DNA of 64,000 bases from Gelidibacter sediminis (GCF_004364975.1 NZ_SOBW01000008.1:124001-188000), one strand, 5' to 3'; shown: positions 22,376-31,810, counted from the first letter of the stretch. The notes: generated by a model from the sequence alone, not told the origin. Numbers and translations are program-made.

Positions 22376-23686
22376 ATGAGTACTACAACTAAAAACAATC
22401 TTGTCCCTATTCTTATCATTGGAGGACTCTTCGCAATTTTCGGTTTTGTAACATGGATTAATGGTGCTTTAATTCCTTTTATGAAGACCATTAATGAGCT
22501 TACTGAAGCACAGTCATACTTGGTAGCCACAGCATCTTATATTTCTTTCGTGGTCATGGCCTTGCCTGCGTCTTACATCATCAATAAAGTAGGTTATAAA
22601 AACGGTATTTCTTTAGGATTGGCCGTCATGGCTGTAGGCGCTCTGGTCTTTATACCAGCTGCTGATGCCCGCACCTATTGGTTGTTTTTAGTAGCGATTT
22701 TTATTCAAGGTATCGGGATGACCATCTGTCAAACTGCAGCAAATCCGTACATCACCATTTTGGGACCCATTGAAAGTGGTGCTAAACGTATGGCAATGAT
22801 GGGCATCGCCAATAAAGTGGCAGGCGCTTTAGGTTCGGTTATTTTTGGAGCACTATTGTTATCAGGAATTGATGAGGTAAATAAAAAACTGGGCAGTGTC
22901 TCAGCTGATGAAAAATCGGTGTTGTTAGACGCGATGGCGGATAGTGTACACACACCATATATTGTAATGGCCGTTGTGCTATTCATTTTTGCCTTCTTAA
23001 TAAGAAAAGCCAACTTGCCAAATGTGGAAGCCACGGTAGAAGACGAGGTGACCACTGGAGGTGCTACTTCAAAAAGTATATTTCAATACCCACAATTGTG
23101 GTTGGGGGTGATTGCCTTATTTGTATATGTTGGAGCGGAAGTTATAGCAGGAGATACCATTATTGCCTACGGAATATCCCTAGGAATCAAAGCTGCCGAA
23201 GCTAAATTTTTTACAACCTATACGCTAATGGCCATGGTAGCAACCTACGCGTTAGGAGTGTTCTTAATCCCAAAATACCTCTCTCAAAAAACAGCGCTTA
23301 TCGGAAGTGCCGTTTTAGGAATTATATTCAGTTTCTTGATTCTGTCTACTTCAGGATTTACCTCTGTACTTTTTGTGGCAGCCTTAGGAATCTCAAACGC
23401 TTTGGTTTGGCCAGCAATTTGGCCATTAACCTTAGATGGATTGGGCAAGCATACTAAAACAGCATCGGCCTTATTGATTATGGCCATATCGGGTGGGGCA
23501 ATTATTCCACCATTATACGGACGTATGGTTGATGCCAATAAACACGATTTGATTGCTAGTGGACTTCAGGAAGCTGATGCCTTGTCAACCGCTTCAACTA
23601 GTAGCTATTGGATTTTGATACCGTGTTACATCATCATTCTGTTTTTTGCACTGTGGGGTCATAAAATTAAAAGCTGGAGTAAATAA
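22376..23686 (+). CDS. FucP/NagP-type MFS sugar transporter
   Basis: A 436-residue inner-membrane transporter with 12 hydrophobic segments of the FucP-like group of the major facilitator superfamily. Typical stretches are GFVTWINGALIPFMK in helix 1, QTAANPYITILGP in the middle of the N-domain, and NALVWPAIWPLTLDGLGKHTKTASALLIMAISGGAIIPPLYG. Group members import fucose, glucose/galactose or GlcNAc with protons. Its place next to a hexosamine kinase and NagB makes N-acetylglucosamine (NagP-like) the best guess. The ATG at 22376 is chosen over an upstream TTG frame extension. Confidence 0.88.
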   Translation: MSTTTKNNLVPILIIGGLFAIFGFVTWINGALIPFMKTINELTEAQSYLVATASYISFVVMALPASYIINKVGYKNGISLGLAVMAVGALVFIPAADARTYWLFLVAIFIQGIGMTICQTAANPYITILGPIESGAKRMAMMGIANKVAGALGSVIFGALLLSGIDEVNKKLGSVSADEKSVLLDAMADSVHTPYIVMAVVLFIFAFLIRKANLPNVEATVEDEVTTGGATSKSIFQYPQLWLGVIALFVYVGAEVIAGDTIIAYGISLGIKAAEAKFFTTYTLMAMVATYALGVFLIPKYLSQKTALIGSAVLGIIFSFLILSTSGFTSVLFVAALGISNALVWPAIWPLTLDGLGKHTKTASALLIMAISGGAIIPPLYGRMVDANKHDLIASGLQEADALSTASTSSYWILIPCYIIILFFALWGHKIKSWSK

Positions 23687-23699
23687 TTTGTAAGGTTGA

Positions 23700-24707
23700 A
23701 TGATAGCGATGAAGGAGAATAGAACATATAAATGGGGCATGATTGGATGTGGCAGTGTGACGGAGGTTAAAAGTGCGCCTGCATACCAACACACTGAAGG
23801 CTTCGAGCTTTTTGCAGTGATGGGTCGTGACCTTTCTAAAGCCAAAGATTATGCTCACAGGCATCAAGTTCCTAATTTTTATGATGATGCGGATACCCTC
23901 ATAAATCATCCAGAAATTGATGCCGTTTATATTGCCACGCCTCCAGATTCTCATGAATTCTATGCGTTGAAAGTTGCTGCAGCTGGCAAGGTTTGCTGTA
24001 TTGAAAAACCTATGGCAACTAGTTATGAGGCCTGTAAAAGAATTAATGCTGCATTTAAAAATGCTGGCTTACCATTATTTGTATCCTACTATAGACGGTC
24101 TTTGCCAAGATTTCTTCAAATAAAGCAATGGATTGATGAAGGCAAAATAGGTAGTATCCGTCACATTCATTGGCAATTTTGCAAACCCGCCAATGAACTC
24201 GATATGTCCAGAACCTACAATTGGCGTACAGATATCAATATTGCTCCTGGTGGGTATTTTGATGATTTAGCCTCCCACGGACTGGATTTGTTCGTGTATC
24301 TATTAGGGTCTATAAACAGTGCGGAAGGTTTAGCTGAAAATAAGTTGGGTCTGTATTCTGCAAAAGATACCATCAAAGGCAAGTGGCAGCATGATTCCGG
24401 AGTTACGGGATTTGGTAGTTGGAATTTTGGAGCGGAGTCACGTGAGGATATTGTGAAACTTTATGGAAATAAGGGAAATATTACCTTTTCAGTGTTTGGT
24501 GAAAGTCCTATCGTTTTAGAATGCGATGATGAAACCACGCAATTGTCTATTCCAAATCCAGAACATATCCAAACACATCATGTTGAGAATATAAAATCGC
24601 ATTTAAGAGAAGGCGCATTACACCCCTCAACTGGAGAGACCGCAGCCCATACCAATTGGGTTATGGAATCTATTCTAAAAAACAAAATTGAAGTCATAAA
24701 TAATTAA
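23700..24707 (+). CDS. Gfo/Idh/MocA-family oxidoreductase
   Basis: A 335-residue NAD(P)-dependent dehydrogenase-type protein. The Rossmann motif is WGMIGCGSVTEVKSAP near residue 12, with the cofactor-side IEKPMATSYEACKRI near 100 and the C-terminal alpha/beta domain containing GGYFDDLASHGLDLFVYLLG. The EKP Lys is present. Family members oxidise or epimerise sugars and some remove N-acetyl-sugar linkages by a redox mechanism. No export signal is seen. Within this operon it may act on a hexosamine derivative; the substrate is unknown. A second possible start is ATG 23709. Confidence 0.88.
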   Translation: MIAMKENRTYKWGMIGCGSVTEVKSAPAYQHTEGFELFAVMGRDLSKAKDYAHRHQVPNFYDDADTLINHPEIDAVYIATPPDSHEFYALKVAAAGKVCCIEKPMATSYEACKRINAAFKNAGLPLFVSYYRRSLPRFLQIKQWIDEGKIGSIRHIHWQFCKPANELDMSRTYNWRTDINIAPGGYFDDLASHGLDLFVYLLGSINSAEGLAENKLGLYSAKDTIKGKWQHDSGVTGFGSWNFGAESREDIVKLYGNKGNITFSVFGESPIVLECDDETTQLSIPNPEHIQTHHVENIKSHLREGALHPSTGETAAHTNWVMESILKNKIEVINN

Positions 24708-24717
24708 TTATATAGCC

Positions 24718-26646
24718 ATGTTAAAAAGTACCATCGATAAAGCAACTGGTTTCGAGAAACGATTTGAAAATATTAATACCAAAGTTTTTGAAGACTCTCA
24801 AACAGCATCTAAAGCCATCGCTAAGGAAATTGCAAAACTTATAAAAGTAAAACAATCACAAAAACAACCATGTGTATTGGGCTTGGCAACAGGCTCATCT
24901 CCAAAAGGTTTGTATGCGGAACTGGTAAGGCTTCATAAGGAAGAAGGCTTGAGCTTTAAAAATGTGGTCACGTTTAATTTGGATGAATATTATCCAATGG
25001 AACCAGACTCCGTAAATAGCTATGTGCGTTTTATGAAAACCTTGCTGTTTGATCAAGTAGACATCCTAAAGGAAAATTGTCATATTCCTGATGGTACATT
25101 ATCTAAGGCAGATATTGCGGACTATTGTAGCCGTTATGAAGCGAAGATAGAAGCTTTGGGTGGTATTGATTTGCAGATTTTAGGTATTGGTGGAAATGGT
25201 CATATTGGATTTAATGAATCGGGGTCTTTACAAAACTCTAAAACACGATTGGTAGCTTTAGATCATATTACGCGAGTAGCGGCAAGTAAAGATTTTGCAG
25301 GCTTAGTCAATACACCAAAAACGGCTATTACATTAGGTGTAAAGAAAATTATGGAAGCTAAACGCGTTATCCTTATGGCTTGGGGTGAAGCTAAATCTGC
25401 TATCATTAGAGCTTCTGTTGAAGGTCAGATCACTAATCAAGTGCCAGCATCGTTCTTGCAAGAGCACAATAATGCAACCTTTGTATTGGACAAGGGTGCG
25501 GCTTCAAAGTTAACTCGAATCAATACGCCATGGTTAGTTGAAAAAGTTGTTTGGACTGATAAACTTATAAGAAAAGCGGTAACCGGATTAGCTCTGCATC
25601 TAAACAAACCCATCCTTATGCTCACGGAAGCAGACTATATTGAAAATGGGATGAGCGATTTGTTGGCCGATTACGGAAATGGCTATGACATTAATATCAA
25701 AATATTTAATGATCTCCAACATACCATTACAGGCTGGCCTGGTGGAAAACCTAATGCCGACGATACTAAACGTCCTGAACGTGCCGAACCTGCTAAAAAA
25801 CGTGTTATTATATTCAGTCCGCATCCAGATGATGATATCATTAGTATGGGTGGGACTTTTAAAAGACTTCACGAACAAGGGCATGACGTACATGTGGCAT
25901 ATCAGACCTCAGGTAATATAGCTGTAGCTGATGAAGAAGCGTTGCGCTTTGCAAATTTTGTTATTGATTACAATGAGAAATTTGGAATCAACAGTGATGC
26001 AACCCAGAAAATCTACACTAAAATGGTGAAGGCACTTAAAGAGAAAAAGCCAAGTGAAATTGATATCCCAGAAACGCGATACATCAAAGGCTTAATCAGA
26101 AAAGGAGAAGCAAGAGCGACAAGTCATTTTGTAGGCTTATCTGATAAACAAATACATTTTATGGAAATGCCTTTTTATGAAACTGGGACTATTGATAAAA
26201 AGCCTTTAGGAGAAGAAGATATTCAACTCACAGTAGATTTAATTGAAAGTATTAAACCCCATCAAATTTATGCGGCTGGAGATTTAGCTGATCCACACGG
26301 TACTCACAAAGTGTGTTTAGATGCAGTATTTGAGGCGGTGAGAAGATTAAAGGATAAACCGTTTATGAAAGATTGTCGTGTGTGGCTCTATAGAGGAGCA
26401 TGGCAAGAGTGGGGTGTTGATGAAATTGAAATGGCAGTACCAATGAGCCCTGAGCAGGTACTGGAAAAACGCCATGGCATATTTAAGCACCAATCGCAAA
26501 AAGATGGTGTAGTGTTCCAAGGCTCTGATTCAAGAGAGTTTTGGCAACGTGCGGAAGATAGAAATAAAGAAACTGCTGACACATATGATCGCTTAGGCTT
26601 ATCACATTATGCAGCTATGGAGGCCTTTGTAAGATGGCATTTTTAA
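24718..26646 (+). CDS. nagB: Glucosamine-6-phosphate deaminase fused to PIG-L deacetylase-like domain
   Basis: A 642-residue fusion. Residues about 1-265 are NagB: ATGSSPKGLY, NLDEYYPM (Asp89, Glu90), GIGGNGHIGFNE (His162, Glu167). NagB converts glucosamine-6-phosphate to fructose-6-phosphate and ammonia. Residues about 360-640 are a PIG-L/LmbE-type zinc deacetylase domain with PHPDDDIISMGG near 368 and DLADPHGTHKVC near 523. The zinc ligands (HPDD and HxxH-like GTHKVC) are partly visible, so it could remove an acetyl group from an N-acetyl-hexosamine phosphate and pass it to NagB. That coupling is inference. Bacteroidota relatives often have this long form. It directs GlcNAc to glycolysis, whereas the kinase pair upstream directs it to nucleotide sugars. 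Confidence 0.9.
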   Translation: MLKSTIDKATGFEKRFENINTKVFEDSQTASKAIAKEIAKLIKVKQSQKQPCVLGLATGSSPKGLYAELVRLHKEEGLSFKNVVTFNLDEYYPMEPDSVNSYVRFMKTLLFDQVDILKENCHIPDGTLSKADIADYCSRYEAKIEALGGIDLQILGIGGNGHIGFNESGSLQNSKTRLVALDHITRVAASKDFAGLVNTPKTAITLGVKKIMEAKRVILMAWGEAKSAIIRASVEGQITNQVPASFLQEHNNATFVLDKGAASKLTRINTPWLVEKVVWTDKLIRKAVTGLALHLNKPILMLTEADYIENGMSDLLADYGNGYDINIKIFNDLQHTITGWPGGKPNADDTKRPERAEPAKKRVIIFSPHPDDDIISMGGTFKRLHEQGHDVHVAYQTSGNIAVADEEALRFANFVIDYNEKFGINSDATQKIYTKMVKALKEKKPSEIDIPETRYIKGLIRKGEARATSHFVGLSDKQIHFMEMPFYETGTIDKKPLGEEDIQLTVDLIESIKPHQIYAAGDLADPHGTHKVCLDAVFEAVRRLKDKPFMKDCRVWLYRGAWQEWGVDEIEMAVPMSPEQVLEKRHGIFKHQSQKDGVVFQGSDSREFWQRAEDRNKETADTYDRLGLSHYAAMEAFVRWHF

Positions 26647-26665
26647 CCTTAAATGAAATTGAATT

Positions 26666-27226
26666 ATGATGGAAGTAACAATGAAAACCTTGTCGAAAAT
26701 GAGTGGATATTCTGTTTCTACGGTATCCAAGGCGTTACGCGACAAAAAGGACATTAGTCCAAAAACCAGAAGGATTATTAAAGAATTGGCAGAGAGTTGT
26801 GATTTTGTTCCAAACAATTCGGCTATCGCACTCAGGTCTCAAAAAAGCAATACCATTGCAGTAATTGTACCGCAGATTGATTCTAAAATTTATGGAAGTA
26901 TGTTAAATAGCATACAGCATATTGCTTTTGAACGAGGCTATCGCGTGGTGGTGCAACAGTATTGTAATGGTGAAAATGGTGCATTTGAAAGTCTGAAAAG
27001 CTTAAGAAATGGTGGTATTGATGGCATCATCCTTATTGGGACTTCTAATGAATTGGATGCCATTAAAAAAGACGCTGCAGATCATTTTTTGCCAACAGTG
27101 GTGAATAAAATTGAAGATACTGGATTACATACAGACGATTATAAATATTTTGGAAAGAAAAACATTCAATCGTTATTGTCTAAAATTGACTCGTATAGCG
27201 CCGGAATTAAATTACACATGGTATAA
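26666..27226 (+). CDS. Short LacI-type protein, C-terminal half missing
   Basis: This 186-residue protein begins as a normal LacI regulator (MKTLSKMSGYSVSTVSKALRDKKDISPKTRRIIKE, then NNSAIALRSQKSNTIAVIVPQI). It stops about halfway through the ligand-binding domain, so it is roughly 150 residues shorter than the family norm. No continuation of the domain is seen in the other frames downstream, so a simple frameshift is not the explanation. The DNA-binding part is intact. It could act as a non-inducible repressor or be a decaying gene. It lies 19 bp after nagB, in the operon it might control. Confidence 0.75.
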   Translation: MMEVTMKTLSKMSGYSVSTVSKALRDKKDISPKTRRIIKELAESCDFVPNNSAIALRSQKSNTIAVIVPQIDSKIYGSMLNSIQHIAFERGYRVVVQQYCNGENGAFESLKSLRNGGIDGIILIGTSNELDAIKKDAADHFLPTVVNKIEDTGLHTDDYKYFGKKNIQSLLSKIDSYSAGIKLHMV

Positions 27227-27274
27227 GTTGAATTGAGAAGTAGTGTTTAGGTTGTATAAAATGACACTGCGCTA

Positions 27275-27616
27275 ATGAAAGAGGGAATTAAGATGAAGCA
27301 CGATCAAAATTTATGTGACCAACTCAGTCACCATGTGGTTTTTCAAATGACGTTTTCGTGTTCAAAAACCTACGATCAATTTGTTAACTGGCTGTGCGAC
27401 GAATTTTATTTCTTTCAGCAAGACCATGATCCTGCATTGACAATATACTTTCCAAATGGAAAATTATGGGAAAAGCGGGTAGTTGAAAACGACAGTACGC
27501 TACTTTCGAAATTAACTATTGAAAGCAAGTGTAAAATTTTCGGATCAAAGATTGAAAAAAAACTCTCAGCATTTTTGAATCATATTGAGAGATATCATAA
27601 GCTCAGCCAAATTTAG
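27275..27616 (+). CDS. Hypothetical protein, about 110 residues
   Basis: I do not recognise this 113-residue protein. It has no signal peptide and mixed alpha/beta character: VVFQMTFSCSKTYDQFVNWLCDEFYFF, ALTIYFPNGKLWEKRVVEND, then a helical tail. A start at 27293 (MKHDQNL) is equally possible, with GAGGG nearby as a purine-rich lead. It sits 48 bp after the short LacI gene and before a terminator, so it may be the last gene of the hexosamine operon. Confidence 0.55.
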   Translation: MKEGIKMKHDQNLCDQLSHHVVFQMTFSCSKTYDQFVNWLCDEFYFFQQDHDPALTIYFPNGKLWEKRVVENDSTLLSKLTIESKCKIFGSKIEKKLSAFLNHIERYHKLSQI

Positions 27617-27643
27617 AGTGCATTTTGTTAATCCGCAAAGTGG

Positions 27644-27685
27644 AAAACCTTGTAAACATCTTGTTTATGGGGTTTTTGTTTTTTT
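27644..27685 (+). terminator. Terminator after the hexosamine cluster
   Basis: AAACC-TTGTAAACA pairs with TGTTTA-TGGGGTTT (some G-U pairs) around a short loop and is followed by a T-rich stretch. Confidence 0.65.
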
Positions 27686-27733
27686 GGCATTTAGCACTTC
27701 AAATAGGTTGTAATTATAGAGGATATCTTTAAA

Positions 27734-29065
27734 TTATACTGATTTCAATAGTCGGCTCCCTTTTTCATAAAAAGCCTCCCGTTGATATTCTGGCACCAAT
27801 AAACCTCCTGTGGCCCAAACAATATGAGTGGCATTTTTCATATTGAGGTGATATGTTTTTGCGTATTCTGAAGCTTGAATCCGTTGTGGTCCGATGAATC
27901 CTGCAGTGGCCGAAGGTTCTAAAAAGATATTCTCGGCATCTTTTAATTGTACTAATAGTTTAAATAGCTCATCATCTTCAACGGTCAAAATACCACTTAT
28001 CAAATGCTTGCTGATTTTTGTAGCGAAATTAGACGGTCGTCCCACCGCTAATCCATCTGCTTCTGTATGATTGTCCAAGCCAATATCTTGTACGCTTATG
28101 TTGCTCATTTCACCAGTAACCAAGCCGGTTAAAACACCAGGGCTATGGGTGGGTTCTATAAAGAAACAATGCACATCATCTCCATAGAGTTGTTTTAATC
28201 CAAAAGCGATGCCACCTGGAGAGCCACCTACGCCGCAAGGGGAGTAGACAAACAACGGATGATCCGCATCCACGGTAATATTTTGGGCTTTTAATTGCTG
28301 GGCCATCCTAAGGGCACCACTCGTGTAGCCAATAAATAAATCTTCTGAATCTTCATCATCAACAAAATGGGCGTTCGGGTCCGTCAATGTTTGTTGGCGT
28401 CCAGCTAAAATGGCTTCACTAAAATCGCCTTCAAATTCAACAACAATAACACCTTTTTCGCGCAACAACTCTTTTTTCCATTGTTTGGCATCGGCTGAAA
28501 CGTAAACAGTAATTTTAAAACCTAGGGTTGCACTCATGATGCCAATTCCGAGTCCGAGGTTGCCAGTGGAAGCCACTCCAATGTTATGCCTACTAAAAAA
28601 CATGCGGAACTCAGGAGATAGCAACTTACTGTAATCATCGTCCTTTTTCAAAAGTCCAGCGTCGACCGCTAATTTTTCTGCATATTTGATGATTTCAAAA
28701 AAACCACCACGGGCTTTAATTGAGCCTGCAATTGGGAGTTCGTTATCACATTTTAAGAACAATCGCCCTTCAAAGTTTCCATGACTGCTTTCCAAAACAG
28801 ATTTCATATTCGGAATTTCTTTGAGAGGCGATTCTAAAATGCCGTGGCTTTCAATAGTCTCTGGAAAGGCTTTTACAAAAAACGGTGCAAAACGAACCCA
28901 TAACCGTTCCGCTTCTTCCATGTCTTTAAGACTTAGGGAGAATTTAGGGGCGCTTATAAAAGGTTGTAACTCGGGATTTAACCAAGTCACAACCTGTGCA
29001 TCTATAATAACCTGAAGGATGGGAGCTCTTTTAATAAAAGCAGCTATTTCTTTTTTGGAATACAT
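27734..29065 (-). CDS. dsdA: D-serine ammonia-lyase
   Basis: A 443-residue PLP enzyme that deaminates D-serine to pyruvate and ammonia. The PLP Lys117 is in the family motif GSIKARGG, the phosphate-binding region is STGNLGLGIGI, and SPCGVGGSPGGIAFG is the C-terminal cofactor loop. Length matches DsdA (about 440). It is a lone gene between two convergent or divergent units, with no D-serine permease or DsdC next to it. In Bacteroidota it is commonly solitary and is thought to detoxify D-serine. Confidence 0.93.
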   Translation of the reverse strand: MYSKKEIAAFIKRAPILQVIIDAQVVTWLNPELQPFISAPKFSLSLKDMEEAERLWVRFAPFFVKAFPETIESHGILESPLKEIPNMKSVLESSHGNFEGRLFLKCDNELPIAGSIKARGGFFEIIKYAEKLAVDAGLLKKDDDYSKLLSPEFRMFFSRHNIGVASTGNLGLGIGIMSATLGFKITVYVSADAKQWKKELLREKGVIVVEFEGDFSEAILAGRQQTLTDPNAHFVDDEDSEDLFIGYTSGALRMAQQLKAQNITVDADHPLFVYSPCGVGGSPGGIAFGLKQLYGDDVHCFFIEPTHSPGVLTGLVTGEMSNISVQDIGLDNHTEADGLAVGRPSNFATKISKHLISGILTVEDDELFKLLVQLKDAENIFLEPSATAGFIGPQRIQASEYAKTYHLNMKNATHIVWATGGLLVPEYQREAFYEKGSRLLKSV

Positions 29066-29183
29066 GGGATCAATTATTTAAATTATTATACTTTTTATAT
29101 GGCATTTTTATCCTCCGATGAGCATACTTAAGATTGATTTTTGCCGCATGAATTCCAAATTCAATAGTTTTAACTAATTAGGA

Positions 29184-30752
29184 TTATTCCGCTCTATGAA
29201 ATTCCAAATCCTGGAAATCATAACTGAAATCCGTCAGTGGCGAAATCGGACTCATCATAAAACCAACCGCTTTCCCTTGAGTGTCTAAATTAAAATTCAC
29301 AAAAGCATCCGCTTTTAATGCAGCGTCATTCCAACGCACTACATAAGTTGTTCCTTTGTAAAAGGTCATCGTTCCAGTTAAATCTGACGATTTTTCAGAT
29401 TTAAAATGAAGTTTGCCGTTTTGGTTCGTTATGGCAACATTGCCAAACCAATTATCCTTATACGTCCCAACATAATCTGAAAGATTCGGTTTTGGAGCTT
29501 TACTTTTAAGTTGTGCGGCAATGTCTTTTTCTAATTCAGAAACAATGCGTTCCTCATCTTTTTCGCCCGCCAATCGACGTTCATTGTATTGTTTGATGCG
29601 GTCTTGGTTTTTGATACCGAAATAACCATCCTTAATAGAATTGGTGATCGCGTTAAATGCCGCACCGCTTTGTTGGTTGGTCAGAACGATTATTCCTAAA
29701 TCCAATTCAGGAATAATGGTGACTTGGCTTACGATTCCTAACAGTCCTCCCGTGTGGGTCACTTGAAAATAGCCATTCACATCGCTCAAAAACCATCCTA
29801 AACCATAGGCCGAAAAATGAGTGTTATAAGGACCTTTGCCACTTCTAATCAAGGTTTGTGGCGTCCACATTTCTCTATGAGCTTTGGTGCTAAAAAGACT
29901 GTCAGTCAATTTTTCGCCATATTTCCCATCATTCAATTGTGCTTGTACCCACGTGCTCATGTCGTTGATGGAGGCATAAATACCGGCTGCAGGCGTAGAG
30001 ATTTGCGTAAACGTATCAGTTGTCAATTCTAAAGTGCCATTAACGGGCGCATGACCGTCAATTCTATTAGGATCCGCTTTTATTTCAGGAATCGACAATA
30101 AGGAACGTTCCATTTTTAACGGTTTGAAGAAGTGATCGGAGATATAATCATCAAAGGATTGTCCTGAAATTCTTGAAACAATTTCACCAGCTACTATATA
30201 TAATAAGTTGTCATAATCAAACTGACTGCGGAAGGAGGATACCGGCTTTAAATAGCGAAGATTGTGAATCATCTCGTCTTTAGTAGTCGTATTTGAAGCC
30301 GGAAACACCATCAAATCGCCCGCACCAAGACCTAAGCCGCTACGGTGGGTTACAAGATCGCGCACTGTGAATTCGCGAGTTACGTAGGCATCATAAAGTT
30401 GAAACTCAGGAATAACGTCTATTACTTTGGTATCCCAAGTGAGTTCTCCACGATCAATGAGTTGTGCCAAGGCTGAGGTTGTAAACGCTTTGGTATTGGA
30501 TGCCACTCCAAAAAGCGTGTGTTCATTTACTGGGGCCTTTGTTTTTACCGAACGTACGCCATAGGTGTTTTTATGATAAATTTTACCATCTTTTAAGACT
30601 GCGACAGCTATTCCGGGAACGTCAAACGTTTGCATTGTTTTTTGAACTACACTGTCAATTTGTGTCCCGCTTAATGCTTGGGCATTTATAGATACATTTA
30701 TTGAAACGAATAGTGCTCCAAAAAGAAGCGATTTTAAAGTTGTTGAGGTCAT
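29184..30752 (-). CDS. Exported beta-lactamase-family serine hydrolase
   Basis: A 522-residue class C beta-lactamase/AmpH-like serine hydrolase with a signal peptide ending SINAQA. The active-site motif is Ser85-x-x-Lys88 (VASNTK); the second motif is YDN (near 184, FRSQFDYDNLLYI) and the third is HTGG. A C-terminal DUF3471-type beta domain covers about the last 100 residues. Activity may be on peptidoglycan peptides, D-amino-acid esters or peptides. The frame opens further upstream, but the ATG at 30752 starts the signal. It shares an AraC-type operator repeat with the fucose operon, placed upstream in the same relative orientation, so it may belong to the same regulon. Confidence 0.88.
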   Translation of the reverse strand: MTSTTLKSLLFGALFVSINVSINAQALSGTQIDSVVQKTMQTFDVPGIAVAVLKDGKIYHKNTYGVRSVKTKAPVNEHTLFGVASNTKAFTTSALAQLIDRGELTWDTKVIDVIPEFQLYDAYVTREFTVRDLVTHRSGLGLGAGDLMVFPASNTTTKDEMIHNLRYLKPVSSFRSQFDYDNLLYIVAGEIVSRISGQSFDDYISDHFFKPLKMERSLLSIPEIKADPNRIDGHAPVNGTLELTTDTFTQISTPAAGIYASINDMSTWVQAQLNDGKYGEKLTDSLFSTKAHREMWTPQTLIRSGKGPYNTHFSAYGLGWFLSDVNGYFQVTHTGGLLGIVSQVTIIPELDLGIIVLTNQQSGAAFNAITNSIKDGYFGIKNQDRIKQYNERRLAGEKDEERIVSELEKDIAAQLKSKAPKPNLSDYVGTYKDNWFGNVAITNQNGKLHFKSEKSSDLTGTMTFYKGTTYVVRWNDAALKADAFVNFNLDTQGKAVGFMMSPISPLTDFSYDFQDLEFHRAE

Positions 30753-30867
30753 GAAAAGTGTTTTAAAATGGAACTTGAAAGATATTAATTTTTTTACTTC
30801 TTCTATTGAAATTTGAGAGCCTTCATCGTTGATAAATAATATGAATTGTGCTATAAAACTTTCAATC

Positions 30868-30885
30868 AATACTTTTTTTGCACTT
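30868..30885 (-). promoter_or_regulatory. Candidate AraC operator, copy 1
   Basis: This 18-bp site reads AAGTGCAAAAAAAGTATT on the minus strand. It lies 115 bp upstream of the serine hydrolase start (reading direction of that gene) and 39 bp upstream of the araC gene. A perfect copy lies at 31811-31828 in front of the fucose genes. Confidence 0.6.
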
Positions 30886-30924
30886 TAACATCCAATTTGA
30901 GGTAAATGTGTTATTTTCATTGCG

Positions 30925-31803
30925 ATGAAATTACATTTAATTGATCGAAGTACTACTACGGCTACCATTTCCGTACGGAAGAATAGTTATGCTAATTTTT
31001 TAAAAATTTGGCATTACCATCCTGAACTCGAATTGGTCACCGTTCTTAAAAGTAAAGGCACCCGATTTATCGGCGATAGCATTAAGAAATTTCAACCTAA
31101 AGATGTGGTGCTGATTGGGAAGAATCTACCGCACATGTGGTTGAATGATCCCAAATATTTTCAAGACGACAAATCGTTAATTGCCGAAGCTATTTCTATT
31201 CATTTTAAGGAGGATTTTTTAGGGGAAAGGTTTCTGCAATTAACAGAAATGAAACCGATTGTGGAGTTATTTAAAAAAGCCGAGCAGGGCATTCTATTTA
31301 AAAATCTTCCCAAAGCCCTGCGGCAAGCCATCATCAACTTAAATGATGAAACTGATTTTAATAAAACCCATCAATTTATTGGCACTCTACATCAGTTGGC
31401 ATTGCATGAGGATATGAAACTCTTGGCAAGTGCTGGCTATGTGGCCTCATTAAAACTTGAAGAACCAAAACTGTCCAACAAAGTCATCGCTTATATCTTT
31501 AAGAATTTTAATACCGATATGGATCTGGCGACTGTGGCGGAACTCGTCAACATGAATCCTTCAGCGTTCAGTCGATCCTTTAAACGCGTTCATCGTAAAA
31601 CATTTTCAAAATATGTGAATGAAATCAGGATTGGATACGCGTGTAAACTTCTGATGGAGAACGAGCTCAATGTGGCTGCTATCGCTTACGAGTCAGGGTT
31701 TAATAATCTGTCGAATTTCAATCGCCAATTTAAAATCATAAAAAATATGTCGCCCTCCGCATATTTAAAAAAGCATAGTAATTTCACTGCTAATACTATT
31801 TAA
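30925..31803 (+). CDS. AraC-family regulator of the fucose genes
   Basis: A 292-residue AraC/XylS regulator. The N-terminal cupin domain shows WHYHPELELVTVLKSKGTRFIGD and DVVLIGKNLPHMW, the typical sugar-sensing barrel. The C-terminal double helix-turn-helix (about 190-285) shows FNTDMDLATVAELVNMNPSAFSRSFKRVHRKTFSKYVNEIRI and AIAYESGFNNLSNFNRQFK. The ligand could be L-fucose or an intermediate. The gene lies between the divergent serine hydrolase and the fucose operon. An 18-bp inverted repeat at both sides of the gene is its presumed operator, and both copies sit upstream of promoters like activator sites. Confidence 0.92.
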   Translation: MKLHLIDRSTTTATISVRKNSYANFLKIWHYHPELELVTVLKSKGTRFIGDSIKKFQPKDVVLIGKNLPHMWLNDPKYFQDDKSLIAEAISIHFKEDFLGERFLQLTEMKPIVELFKKAEQGILFKNLPKALRQAIINLNDETDFNKTHQFIGTLHQLALHEDMKLLASAGYVASLKLEEPKLSNKVIAYIFKNFNTDMDLATVAELVNMNPSAFSRSFKRVHRKTFSKYVNEIRIGYACKLLMENELNVAAIAYESGFNNLSNFNRQFKIIKNMSPSAYLKKHSNFTANTI

Positions 31804-31810
31804 ATATACT

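Noticed and set aside
22376-23686. Naming the first FucP-like transporter fucP
   Set aside because: Its neighbours are hexosamine genes and the fucose operon has its own FucP-like gene, so a GlcNAc role is more likely.
26666-27226. Frameshift in the short LacI gene
   Set aside because: No LacI C-terminal sequence was found in the other frames downstream to 27616.
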